From the NCBI GenBank assembly GCA_040218145.1, contig JAVJQK010000135.1:37217-101216 (forward strand): a stretch of DNA of 64,000 bases, written 5' to 3'. Shown here piece by piece: positions 1-8,972 of the stretch. The stretch comes from Sandaracinaceae bacterium (GTDB taxonomy: Bacteria; Myxococcota_A; Polyangia; Polyangiales; Sandaracinaceae). The notes under the pieces are model-generated. The model ran no database searches. It had not been told where the DNA came from and saw only the letters and a program-made list of their open reading frames with translations. Each line of letters opens with the position of its first letter. Within the stretch, counting starts at the first letter, position 1. Both the position numbers and the translations under genes were made by a program.

Positions 1-2
1 TG

Positions 3-239
3 CCCGACGTGCGCGACGCGCTCGAGGAGATCCGCGCCGCGCTCGCCCCGCGCGAGGTGCTGGCGTTCAGCGCGGCCACGGGGGACGGGATCGAGGCGGT
101 GCTGGATGGCCTGGAGAACCTGCTCGCCGAGCACCCGGACCGGCCGGAGCCGCGGACCTCGCCGCTGTTGAAGGGGGAGGGAGAAGAAGGCGAGGACGAG
201 GATGGCGAGGGCGAGCTCGAGGTCGAGTACGTCGAATAG
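3..239 (+). CDS. Obg-like GTPase, C-terminal end (5' truncated by window)
   Basis: Only the last 78 codons are present, open from the left edge in the frame starting at base 3. The fragment begins PDVRDALEEIRAAL and contains FSAATGDGIEAVL, the SA-x-TG-x-G motif that recognises guanine (G5) near the end of Obg/TRAFAC GTPases, followed by an amphipathic helix. A long acidic tail (GEGEEGEDEDGEGELE) ends the protein. Spacing of the preceding 'LPDVR' helix and the G5 loop fits Obg, a ribosome-associated GTPase, better than Era or HflX, but the G1-G4 motifs are outside the window, so the family call is provisional. The hexanucleotide island begins about 100 bases after the stop. Confidence 0.6.
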   Translation, partial: PDVRDALEEIRAALAPREVLAFSAATGDGIEAVLDGLENLLAEHPDRPEPRTSPLLKGEGEEGEDEDGEGELEVEYVE

Positions 240-339
240 GCCTGCGTCCTCGCGGCGGCGGTCCGTTTCGATCCTGCGCCGCGCCTGCGCGTAGCGGGTG
301 AGGCGGGCGTCGATCCCGCTCACTTTGCTCGGCAAAGAC

Positions 340-905
<566 letters not shown>

Positions 906-1300
906 ATTCCCGACACCCGAGAACGCCAACGACCTGAGCTTCCGCGGACCCGTGTTCGCGACAGAACGGGGACGCGCCAATCGAGAGACCACACGGCATC
1001 TCGAGACCCGGAGAGGTCGGCGAAAGACCGACTCCTTCGCACCGACACGTCACTCGAATCTCGACTGAAAGCGGGTGAGCTCACCCACCAGAGTCGTGCC
1101 GATCAACCTCGCCGGACTCTTCCCCACACAGGCCCCGAGACAGCCACAAAGACCGCGAAAACAGTCTCATCCGCGAAAATCATGCGCGGGAAGTCAATTC
1201 TTTGACATTTTGTCGCTGATCGAGGCCACAAACCGAGAATTCAGACCTCGTTCTCCAGAACGACGGTCGGAATTGAGATCTCGGACTTCGAGTGGGCAGA
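906..1300. other. Intergenic, no gene recognised
   Basis: Non-coding stretch between the hexamer island and the stop codon of the leftward lipoprotein gene. It is noticeably richer in A/T around 1160-1260 than the rest of the window. A TTGACA hexamer is present at 1202-1207 but there is no matching -10 element at 16-18 bases and no gene downstream on that strand. No tRNA-like fold or conserved reading frame was seen. Confidence 0.5.
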
Positions 1301-3061
1301 CTACGGCGCGCAGGTCCACGTGCTCGCGCTGCACGTCCCGGAGCAGCACTCGAGGTCGCTGCGGCACTCGGCGAGGCGGCACTCCGCGGCCGCGAACGAT
1401 GGCGCCATGAGCTGCCCGCTGCCGCCGGGGAGGCGGAAGGGAGGGCTCGAGGGATCTTCGCCCGCGTCGAGGCGCGCGAGGTCGAGGGCGCTCAGCCAGA
1501 GGGCGCGCACCCCGCGGGCGTCGCGCGCGTAGTAGACGACCCAGGCCATCGCTTCGCCGTCGATCAGCGCCGGCCACGCGCTTCGGGTCTCGGACTCGGG
1601 CGGCACGCCGGCCGCGAGCCGGATCGGCGGGTCGCCCACGCGCGCGGCGTAGAGGGCGCTGGTCTCACCGTCAGTCAGGCGCGAGTGGGTGCCGTGGGCG
1701 AAGACGACGAGCGCGCCGTCGGCGCTCACGGAGGGGCGCGAGACGGTCTCGCCGCCTTCGGGCATGTCACGGAGCGTCTCACCGTCCGCGACGAGCGTCG
1801 GCGCGTCGAGCGCGGGCGGATCGAGCGAGGTGACCGCGGCGCGCATGAGGCGGGTCGGCGCGTCCGTGCCGCCAGGGTGATCGCTGCCGCCTTCGACGTA
1901 GAAGAGCGCGTCGGTCGAGAGCGCGGGGGACGCGGCGGCGCCCTCGGGCAGGCCGGTCGCGTCGAGCGGCGCGCCGTCGAGGCCGAGCCAGCTCAGGAGG
2001 CTCGGGGCCGGCGGGAGGCTCCCGGGCCACTCACGCGTCGACGCCACCAGCGAGCCGCCGCCGGGCGCGAAGCTCGCGGCGTCCAGGGGGCGTGAAGGGC
2101 TGAAGCCGTCTTGCACGTCGCCGGTGGCGAGATCCAGGAGGCGTGAGTCGCTCAGGTCGCGGGAGACGACGAGCCAGCCCTCGCCGCTCGCGTGGCAGCC
2201 GGTGCACTCGGCCTCGCCGAGCTCGGGGAGGGGAGCGACGGGGCGGTCGTCGATGGCGAGGCGGGTCAGGGTGGAGCGCGCGGGCTCGTCCTGCACCGCC
2301 CACGCGATCACGTCGCCGAAGATGGGCTCGGACGCGACGCGCAGTGAGCGGCTGCGGCCTGGAATCACGCCCGCCGCGCTCAGGCGATCGACGCGCGCGG
2401 TGAGGTCCGCGCCCGCGGCGTCCTCGAGCAGGCGCGCCCAGCTCTCCGCGTCGGGGCGGATGCGGCGCTCGATGCCGGCGTCGCTCCACTGGAGGAAGAG
2501 CTCCACCACCACCCGCTCGCTCTCGAGGCGGAGCCGGAAGTGATCGCCGACCTCGCCGCCGTCGAAGACGAAGTCGAGCGGCGCGACGTTCGCGGGCAGG
2601 GTGGCCCCCTCGATGGGGTGAGACAGCTGCGAGCCGTCGCCCTCCACCTCGTCCTCCGCGCGAAAACGGTCGAGCGCGTCGAAGCGGAGGCGGTTGACGA
2701 GCACCTCGCGGCGCACGCGCACGTCGAGCGTCAGGCTGGCCTCGACCGTCTCGCCCGCGTCGTCGTAGCGCGCGGCGAGCTGCACGGTCTGCGCGCGCGC
2801 GGGCGCGCGCAGCACGCCGCCCTCCAGGGTGACGTTTCGCCCCTCGACCACTTCGATTGTGGAATCGACCTCCTCCTCGAGGCCGTCACGGACGAGGATG
2901 GCGGTGACGCGCGTCTCGGCCGGGCCGCCGTTGACGCTGACCAGGCCCCCGGCGCGCAGCTCGAGCGCGCCGGGGGCCGTGTCACCGCATCCGAGGAGGA
3001 GGAGCCCGACCGCCAGGAGGGGGGCGAGGCGGTCGAGTCGAGGGGAGGGCGGATGCGTCAT
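1301..3061 (-). CDS. Beta-propeller lipoprotein with a CxxCH haem motif
   Basis: 586 residues. The N-terminus is a lipoprotein signal ending LLLLGC (Cys25). Residues 30-250 look like beta-sandwich domains. CTGCH at 286-290 is a canonical covalent haem-c attachment motif. The rest has repeated PD40/TolB-like strands (e.g. SVSADGALVVFAHGT), and the extreme C-terminus is Cys-rich (ECRLAECRSDLECCSGTC), probably disulphide-bonded. The start is chosen because its ATG overlaps the stop of the upstream gene (ATGA, 3058-3061), which indicates translational coupling. The family is not recognised. Electron transfer or haem binding is inferred from the motif alone; a single CxxCH can be chance. Confidence 0.75.
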   Translation of the reverse strand: MTHPPSPRLDRLAPLLAVGLLLLGCGDTAPGALELRAGGLVSVNGGPAETRVTAILVRDGLEEEVDSTIEVVEGRNVTLEGGVLRAPARAQTVQLAARYDDAGETVEASLTLDVRVRREVLVNRLRFDALDRFRAEDEVEGDGSQLSHPIEGATLPANVAPLDFVFDGGEVGDHFRLRLESERVVVELFLQWSDAGIERRIRPDAESWARLLEDAAGADLTARVDRLSAAGVIPGRSRSLRVASEPIFGDVIAWAVQDEPARSTLTRLAIDDRPVAPLPELGEAECTGCHASGEGWLVVSRDLSDSRLLDLATGDVQDGFSPSRPLDAASFAPGGGSLVASTREWPGSLPPAPSLLSWLGLDGAPLDATGLPEGAAASPALSTDALFYVEGGSDHPGGTDAPTRLMRAAVTSLDPPALDAPTLVADGETLRDMPEGGETVSRPSVSADGALVVFAHGTHSRLTDGETSALYAARVGDPPIRLAAGVPPESETRSAWPALIDGEAMAWVVYYARDARGVRALWLSALDLARLDAGEDPSSPPFRLPGGSGQLMAPSFAAAECRLAECRSDLECCSGTCSASTWTCAP

Positions 3062-5394
3062 GGCGTGAAGCGGTAGGAGGCGACGCCGAGCGAGACGTGC
3101 TCGCCCGCGCCGGTGAAGAGGCCGCCCACCCAGAGGGCGCCGTCGTAGAGCAAGAGGTCTTCCACGAGATCGCTGGGCTCGCCGTCGAGCGCGGACCACG
3201 CGGTGCCGTCCCAGCGCGCCATGATCTGGCTGCCGAAGCCGCCGTCGAGGCGGTCGACGAGGCCGGCGACGAAGAGGTGGTCGCCCACCCACTCGATGTC
3301 GGTGACGACGATGCCGTCGAGCACGTCCAGCTCGTGGAACGCGGTGCCGTCCCAGCGGACGACGTTGCGCGCGTCGGCGCCGCTCGCGGTCGCGTCGAAC
3401 CAGCCGGCGAGGTAGACGTCTCCGTCGCGGAAGGAGAGGTCGTGCACGGTCGCGTTCTCCTCGAGGCCGCCGCCGACGACGTTCCAGCTGGAGCCGTCCC
3501 AGGTGGCGAGCGCGCCGGTGAAGTAGCCGCCCGCGTAGAGGGTCCCGTCCGGGGCGAAGGCGACGACGCGGACGTCTCCGTCCAGTCCGTCGCCGAGCGG
3601 CGCCCAGCTCGACCCGTCCCATCGGGCGACGTGCGAGGCGCGGCTTCCGTCGCCGAGCGCGGTGAAGTCGCCGCCCGCGTACAGGTTGCCCGCGGCGTCG
3701 ACCGCGAGGCTGTTGACCGCGGCGTCGAAGCCGCCGCCGACGGACGCCCAGCTGGCGCCGTTCCACACGGCGAGGTGCCCGAGGTCGCCGCTGACGTCCT
3801 CGCGCAGGCCGGCGAAGACGAGCGCGCCGCCCGGTCCGCCGAAGTCACCGAGCACGCCCTCGCTCGCGTCGGGGCCGCGCGCGATCGTGACGAGCAGGGT
3901 GGTGATGGGGTCGGCGAGGCCGTCGCCGAGCGGCTCCCAGCCGTCGGCGGTGAGCTGCGCGATGTTCCGGGCGCTCACGTTGCCGGCGGAGGCGAACTGG
4001 CCGCCCACATAGAGGCCGCAGTCGCCGTAGGCGCCGAGCGCGTACACGGCGCCGTTCACGCCGCCGATGAAGCTGGGATCCGGCTCCTGGAGCGCGCGCC
4101 ACATCGTTCCGTCCCAGCGCGCGACGCCGAGCGCGGTGACGCGGCCGGCCCGCGAGAACTGGCCCCCGAAGTAGACCGAGCCGTCCGCCGCGACCGCGTC
4201 CGCCACGTTGACGTTCTCGAGCCCGATCCCGAACGTCGTCTTCGGGAGGCCGCCGTCGAGCGCGCTCCAGCTGGTGCCGTCCCAGGCCGCGACGTCGACG
4301 GTCTCGACGGCGCCCGCGCGGATGAAGCGCCCGGCCACGAAGAGCTGCCCGGCGACGTTCACGATCGTCTCGACGTAGCCCGCGCCGATGGGCTGGCGGA
4401 GGCCGCCGCCCAGCTCGTCCCAGCCGGAGCCGTTCCAGCGCGCGATGCTCCCGGTGCCGTCGTCGTTGAAGTCGAAGTGGCCGCCCGCGATGAGCGCGCC
4501 GCCGTCGTCACGCGCGAGCGCCTTGACCATGAAGAACGGATCGGGGAGCCCGCGGGACTCCCAGACGCCGCCGACGCGGCACGCCACGGAGTTCGCCGCC
4601 ACCGCGCCGACCATGGTGAAGTTCCCGCCCACGCAGAGCCCGGCGGCGTCGGCGAGGATCACCTCGATGCTGCCGTCGGGCACCTCGGCCGAGACGGCCT
4701 CGAAGGCGGCGCCGTTCCAGCGCGCGAGGTGGGAGGCGCCCGAGCCGCCGACGTCGGTGAAGGCGCCGCCGATCAGCAGCGCGCCCTCGGGATCGACCGC
4801 GAGCGTCAGGGCGGACTCGGTGGTGCGGTCGACCTCGGTCCAGGTCGGGTCGTCCCAGCGGTAGATCACGCTGGTCTGGCCCCCGGTGGTGAAGTCGAAG
4901 ATCGGGAAGGACAGCCCCCAGATGGCGCCGCTTCCGTCCACGGCGAGGTCGCGCAGCGCGTGCGCGGTTCCGTCGCCCATCGCCTCGAACGCGGTCCCGG
5001 TCCAGCGCACGACGTTCGTCGCGGGGTCGGTGCCGGCCACGGTGAACTCGCCGCCGATGATGACGTGCCCGCCGGCCGTGCGCGCGAGCGCGTTCACGGG
5101 CCCGTTGATGCCGGCGAGGTAGTGCTCGGCGCTCCAGCTCCCGGTGGACGGGTCGCTCGGGGGCGGAGCGTCGTCCCCGCACGCGGCCATCGGGCCGGCG
5201 TCGGTCTCGATCGGGGGGCCGCTGTCGGTCCCGGAGTCCAGGTCGATCGGCGCGGCGTCGACCCCCGCGTCACCTGCGTCGGGATGCGGGATGGTGCCGG
5301 CGTCGTCGTCGACGGAGGGCCCTCCGCAGGCGGAGAGGGCGGCGGCGAGGAGGAGTGCGAGGGGCAAGCTCGATGGCGTGGATGACAAGCGCAT
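3058..5394 (-). CDS. Repeat lipoprotein, multi-blade WDG-type beta-propeller
   Basis: 778 residues. The signal peptide ends AALSAC (lipobox Cys23), followed by an Asp/Ala/Gly-rich linker. The rest is a chain of about a dozen blades of roughly 45-60 residues, each carrying variants of 'VARWDGTxWxxLGxGL', 'VNALA-D-GxLYAGGxF' and 'AGxVxAxNIAxWDG'. This layout is typical of delta-60/Rax2-like or kelch-like secreted propellers of myxobacteria. The ATG at 5394 is preferred over an upstream in-frame start because it places the hydrophobic core and lipobox correctly. It is the first gene of a coupled pair with the haem-motif lipoprotein. A surface-exposed scaffold or adhesin role is inferred; no catalytic residues are seen. 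Confidence 0.8.
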   Translation of the reverse strand: MRLSSTPSSLPLALLLAAALSACGGPSVDDDAGTIPHPDAGDAGVDAAPIDLDSGTDSGPPIETDAGPMAACGDDAPPPSDPSTGSWSAEHYLAGINGPVNALARTAGGHVIIGGEFTVAGTDPATNVVRWTGTAFEAMGDGTAHALRDLAVDGSGAIWGLSFPIFDFTTGGQTSVIYRWDDPTWTEVDRTTESALTLAVDPEGALLIGGAFTDVGGSGASHLARWNGAAFEAVSAEVPDGSIEVILADAAGLCVGGNFTMVGAVAANSVACRVGGVWESRGLPDPFFMVKALARDDGGALIAGGHFDFNDDGTGSIARWNGSGWDELGGGLRQPIGAGYVETIVNVAGQLFVAGRFIRAGAVETVDVAAWDGTSWSALDGGLPKTTFGIGLENVNVADAVAADGSVYFGGQFSRAGRVTALGVARWDGTMWRALQEPDPSFIGGVNGAVYALGAYGDCGLYVGGQFASAGNVSARNIAQLTADGWEPLGDGLADPITTLLVTIARGPDASEGVLGDFGGPGGALVFAGLREDVSGDLGHLAVWNGASWASVGGGFDAAVNSLAVDAAGNLYAGGDFTALGDGSRASHVARWDGSSWAPLGDGLDGDVRVVAFAPDGTLYAGGYFTGALATWDGSSWNVVGGGLEENATVHDLSFRDGDVYLAGWFDATASGADARNVVRWDGTAFHELDVLDGIVVTDIEWVGDHLFVAGLVDRLDGGFGSQIMARWDGTAWSALDGEPSDLVEDLLLYDGALWVGGLFTGAGEHVSLGVASYRFTP

Positions 5395-5600
5395 GATGAA
5401 GGGGTAGTGGCCGGGGCCGCTCCGATCCATGTCCGCCCTCATCCGACACCTTCCGATGGCGTCGAGGCTCAAGTGACTGAAAATACTGGATACAGGTGCG
5501 CGCCGATCTAGCGGTTCTGAACGCCGTTCGTGCAGTTCTGCCCGGCGGTTTCTGCGGGGGCCGCCTTGCTGTGGCCGGTCCAGGCAGCAGGTTCGGTCGT

Positions 5601-7376
5601 ATGACGCTTCGCTTCCTGGTGCTCCGGTCGATCCTCTGCCTGGTCTCTCTCTCGGCCTGCACCACCGGCGGCGGGCAGGAGGACGGCGGCTCCCCACCTC
5701 CCCAAGACGCGGGCTGGCGCTGTGAGCCGGGGCGCGGACAGTGCGACGGCTTCACCCACTTCGTCTGCGGCGAAGACGGCGAGAGCCGCACCGAGGAGGA
5801 GCTCTGCGCGGGCCGCTGCACCGAAGACGGCTGCACCGTGTGCACGCCCGGTCAGTGGCGCTGCGACGGGGAGCTCTCGACCCGCTGCACGGCGCGCGGC
5901 GACTGGGAGGTGGTCCGGGACTGCGCGGCCGGCGGCGTGAGCTGCGGCCTGTCGGGGGCGTGCGAGGACGCGTGCGGAGAGGCCGAGCTCGAGGAGCGCA
6001 ACGTCGGCTGCGAGTTCTTCGCCGCGCCGCTCGCCAACCTCGACGAGCTGTCGTTCCTGGTCTTCGATTTCCGCGTGGTGGTCGCCAACTCGGGCGACGC
6101 GCCGGCGCGCGTGCGGGCCTTCTCGGGGACGCGCCAGATCGCGTCGGTGGAGGTGGGCCCGGGGCGGCTCGAGGTGCTCTCGCTGCCCTGGGTGGAGGGG
6201 CAATCGGTCTGGAGCCGGCGCGACGGCCCGTTCGAGAGCTTCGCCACCGCGAGCGGCGCCTACCGCCTCGAGAGCGACGTGCCCGTGACCGTCTTCCAGT
6301 TCAACCCGTACGAGTACGAGACGGAGGGCCGCCTGTCCTTCTCCAACGACGCGACGCTGCTGCTGCCGACCCACGTGTTGACCGGCGACTACGTCGGCGT
6401 CTCGTACCTGCCCACCGCGCAGCAGCTGCCCGGCTACCTCGCGTTGATCGGGGTGCGGGACGGAACCGAGGTGGAGGTCACGCCGACCGCGCCGCTCGCG
6501 GCCGAGCGGGGCGGCCGCTTCGAGGCCAGCGCCGCGGGAGAGACCGTCCGCTTCACCCTCGACCGCGGCGAGGTCGTGCACCTGCTCCCGGCGCGGCCCC
6601 CGGAGTGCACGGCCGAGCGCGCCGCGCGCTGCGAGGGGGACGCCTGCTTCTGCGAGGACCGCGACCACGACCTGACCGGCACCCGCGTCTCGGCCGACCA
6701 CGCGGTCTCGATGTTCGGCGGACACGTCTGCGCCTTCGTGCCCGGAGACGTCGGCGCGTGCGATCATCTGGAGGCGCAGCTGCCCCCGCTCGACACCTGG
6801 GGCAAGCGCTTCGTCGCGACGCCGCTCGCGCCGGACGGGGACGACCGCCGCTCCATCCTGCGCCTCGTCGCGGGGCAAGAGGGCGTGCTGGTGCGCGCCG
6901 ATCCGCCGCTCGAGGGTGAGTCCGAGATCACGATCCCCGTCGGCGGGCACCGCGACTTCAGCATCCGGGAGGCGCACACGCTGAGCGCCTCGCGCCCCTT
7001 CCTGGCCGCGACCTTCATGGTGGGCCAGGTCGACCCTCCGATGACCGAGGTCGGCGACCCTTCGATGACGGTGCTGATCCCCCTCGAGCAGCTCGGCGAC
7101 GATTACCTCTTCGTGGCCCCGAGCTCGTTCGGAGACTCGGGCTCGCACCTCGCGCTCGTGCGCCCGGCGGGGGTCGCGGTGCGGCTCGACGGCGCGCCCC
7201 TCGACGCGCGCTGGTCGCCGCTCGGGGAGCTCGAGGTCGCGCGGGTGCAGATCCCGTCGGGGCCCCACCGCCTCGGCGCGGACGAGCCGGTCTCGGCCAT
7301 CAGCTTCGGCCTCGGGCGCTTCACCTCCTACGCCTACCCGAGCGGCATCCACCTCGCGCGCATCAACCTGTTCTAG
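5601..7376 (+). CDS. IgGFc-binding-type cell-surface lipoprotein
   Basis: 591 residues. The signal peptide ends SLSAC (Cys20), then a short Gly/Asp/Pro linker. Residues about 35-130 hold Cys-rich modules (CEPGRGQCDG, CTEDGCTVC, WRCDGELSTRC). The remainder matches the IgGFc-binding N-terminal domain common in myxobacterial surface proteins, with landmarks 'SDVPVTVFQFNP', 'SNDATLLLPTHVL', 'SADHAVSMFGGHVCAFVP' and 'CDHLEAQLPPLDTWG'. The gene is divergent from the propeller pair with about 200 bases between. The domain is known from eukaryotic mucin-like proteins; in bacteria its function is unknown, so adhesion is only a guess. Confidence 0.82.
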   Translation: MTLRFLVLRSILCLVSLSACTTGGGQEDGGSPPPQDAGWRCEPGRGQCDGFTHFVCGEDGESRTEEELCAGRCTEDGCTVCTPGQWRCDGELSTRCTARGDWEVVRDCAAGGVSCGLSGACEDACGEAELEERNVGCEFFAAPLANLDELSFLVFDFRVVVANSGDAPARVRAFSGTRQIASVEVGPGRLEVLSLPWVEGQSVWSRRDGPFESFATASGAYRLESDVPVTVFQFNPYEYETEGRLSFSNDATLLLPTHVLTGDYVGVSYLPTAQQLPGYLALIGVRDGTEVEVTPTAPLAAERGGRFEASAAGETVRFTLDRGEVVHLLPARPPECTAERAARCEGDACFCEDRDHDLTGTRVSADHAVSMFGGHVCAFVPGDVGACDHLEAQLPPLDTWGKRFVATPLAPDGDDRRSILRLVAGQEGVLVRADPPLEGESEITIPVGGHRDFSIREAHTLSASRPFLAATFMVGQVDPPMTEVGDPSMTVLIPLEQLGDDYLFVAPSSFGDSGSHLALVRPAGVAVRLDGAPLDARWSPLGELEVARVQIPSGPHRLGADEPVSAISFGLGRFTSYAYPSGIHLARINLF

Positions 7377-7613
7377 TTTGACTTGAGCGGCGACTGTTCG
7401 TGAGTGGGGCGGGCGAGTCCATGCGGAGGCGTCGCGGACGAGGGCGTCGAGCTGGGTGAGCCCCTTGCGTGCGACGGCGGTGAAGCGGCCTTCCTGGCTT
7501 TGCCCGCCGGCGGCGATGTACGAGATGGAGCGGACCTCGGAGCGGCCTCCGACGATCCGTAGTCACCCGTTCGCGCAGCAGGTCACCCTCGCTCTTTGCG
7601 GTAGAGTCCGCCC

Positions 7614-8423
7614 GTGGCCTATCGCGAGGATCGCGAGGCGCTGGAGCGAGAGCGCGCCAGGCTCGTCCAGGGCGTCGAGGAGCTCGAGGCGCGGTGGACG
7701 GACACCTTCTGGCGCGAGGTCGCGCCCTCCCGCGAGGTCGCGCCGCCGCGCGCGGTCTCGCCGTCCGGCGGGCTCGAGGGGGAGGTCGAGCGGCTCACGG
7801 CGCGGCTCGAGGTCCTCAGCGCGCTCGAGCGGAGCGCGTCCCGGATCGTGGCCGACTGGGGGACGCCGCCGGCGCTCCCGGGGCCGCGCCTCGTCTTCGG
7901 CGGGCTGGGCGTCCGCCTCAACCCATGGCTCCGCCCCGCGGTCCAGCGGGCGGCGGCGAGCATGCTCGAGGTCGTCGAACGCGACGATCCCGAGAGCTCG
8001 ATCCGGGTCCGGGCGCGGGCGCACCGCTCGCAGCACGGCCTCCACCTCGTCGTCCAGCTCGAGACCACCGTCGCGCCAAGCGTCCCCGAGCTGCGCGTTC
8101 GGCACGAGGGGATGTTCGACGAGGTGCGCAAGCTCCTCGGGTCCGGGCACGACATCCAGATCGGCGTCGACGGCTTCGACGGCGTGTTCGCGATCGAGGG
8201 GGACGAGCCCACCGCGCGCGCGCTCCTCGACGCCGAGACCCGCGCCTCGCTCTTGCGCATGGGCGAGGGGGATCCGGTCGACGTCCGGGTGCGCGCCGGT
8301 GTCGCCACCGTCGGTCGGCGCACCGCCTCGTTCGGCGACGCCGACGCCCGATGGGTCCAGCGGGCCTGCCGCGTCGCCCGCGCGCTGCGCTCGATCCCCG
8401 CGCGCCCCCTGCGCGCGCAGTAG
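7614..8423 (+). CDS. Hypothetical protein with N-terminal coiled coil
   Basis: 269 residues from GTG; not recognised. Residues 1-75 are rich in Glu, Arg and Leu heptads (EALERERARLVQGVEELEA; GEVERLTARLEVLSALER), suggesting a coiled coil. The second half is a mixed alpha/beta domain with phrases such as 'HGLHLVVQLETTV' and 'HDIQIGVDGFDGVFAIEGDE'. There is no signal peptide or membrane segment, so it is probably cytoplasmic. Codon use matches the neighbours and the frame is clean from start to stop. It stands alone, with about 80 bases before the truncated cardiolipin synthase. Confidence 0.65.
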   Translation: MAYREDREALERERARLVQGVEELEARWTDTFWREVAPSREVAPPRAVSPSGGLEGEVERLTARLEVLSALERSASRIVADWGTPPALPGPRLVFGGLGVRLNPWLRPAVQRAAASMLEVVERDDPESSIRVRARAHRSQHGLHLVVQLETTVAPSVPELRVRHEGMFDEVRKLLGSGHDIQIGVDGFDGVFAIEGDEPTARALLDAETRASLLRMGEGDPVDVRVRAGVATVGRRTASFGDADARWVQRACRVARALRSIPARPLRAQ

Positions 8424-8506
8424 CCCGCCCGTTGCTCGCGCCCTTCGGCGATCTTCGCAGCGATCGAGGTCGCGCGACGCGCTGAGACTTCGGGCAGTAT
8501 CGCGGC

Positions 8507-8926
8507 GTGGACCCATGGACGATCCCCGCCTACGCCGTGCCTGCGCTCGAAGCCGTGTGGGTGATCGGCATCGCGGTCTACATCATCCTGCAGCGCCGAT
8601 CGGCGCCGGCGACGTTCGCGTGGGTGTTCGCGCTCGCCTTCCTACCGATCGTCGGGATCGCGGTCTACTTCTGGTTGGGCCCGCGCCGATACGAGCGCCG
8701 CAGGACGCGGCGACGACGCGCGGCTTCGGCGATCGAGCGCTCTGCGAAGATGGACCGCGACATCCTCGACGCGGCGCAACACGACAGTCAGCTGGCGAAG
8801 ATGATCTGCTCGACGGTCGGGATCGCGGGGGCGGTTCGCCACGCCGAGCTCACGATCTTTCTCGATGGCAAGTCGAAGTACGACGCGCTCGAGGAGGCGA
8901 TCGCGAACGCTGCTAAGGTGGAGTAA
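8507..8926 (+). pseudogene. Truncated cardiolipin synthase (N-terminal part only)
   Basis: 139 residues, open frame. The N-terminus has a transmembrane hairpin with RRSAPATFAWVFALAFLP and YFWLGPRR, the phospholipase-D N-terminal signature. The region 'AELTIFLDGKSKYDALEEAIANA' aligns with residues about 127-148 of the intact synthase at 40255-41694. The frame stops at the point where the full protein continues 'HVHLEYYIF', so both HKD catalytic motifs are missing and no remnant follows. It cannot be a working synthase. A surviving membrane-domain peptide with another role is possible but there is no evidence for it. Confidence 0.8.
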
Positions 8927-8972
8927 GTCGAAGTCGGTGGGGGTGGACGCTCGAGCCAGGGCATCGTGGACC

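Noticed and set aside
1202..1230. TTGACA promoter-like hexamer in an A/T-richer patch
   Set aside because: No -10 element at the right distance and no rightward gene downstream.
7363..7566. Short leftward frame between the IgGFc-type gene and the coiled-coil gene
   Set aside because: Continues as a shadow of the IgGFc-type gene in one frame; no motif, no start signal.
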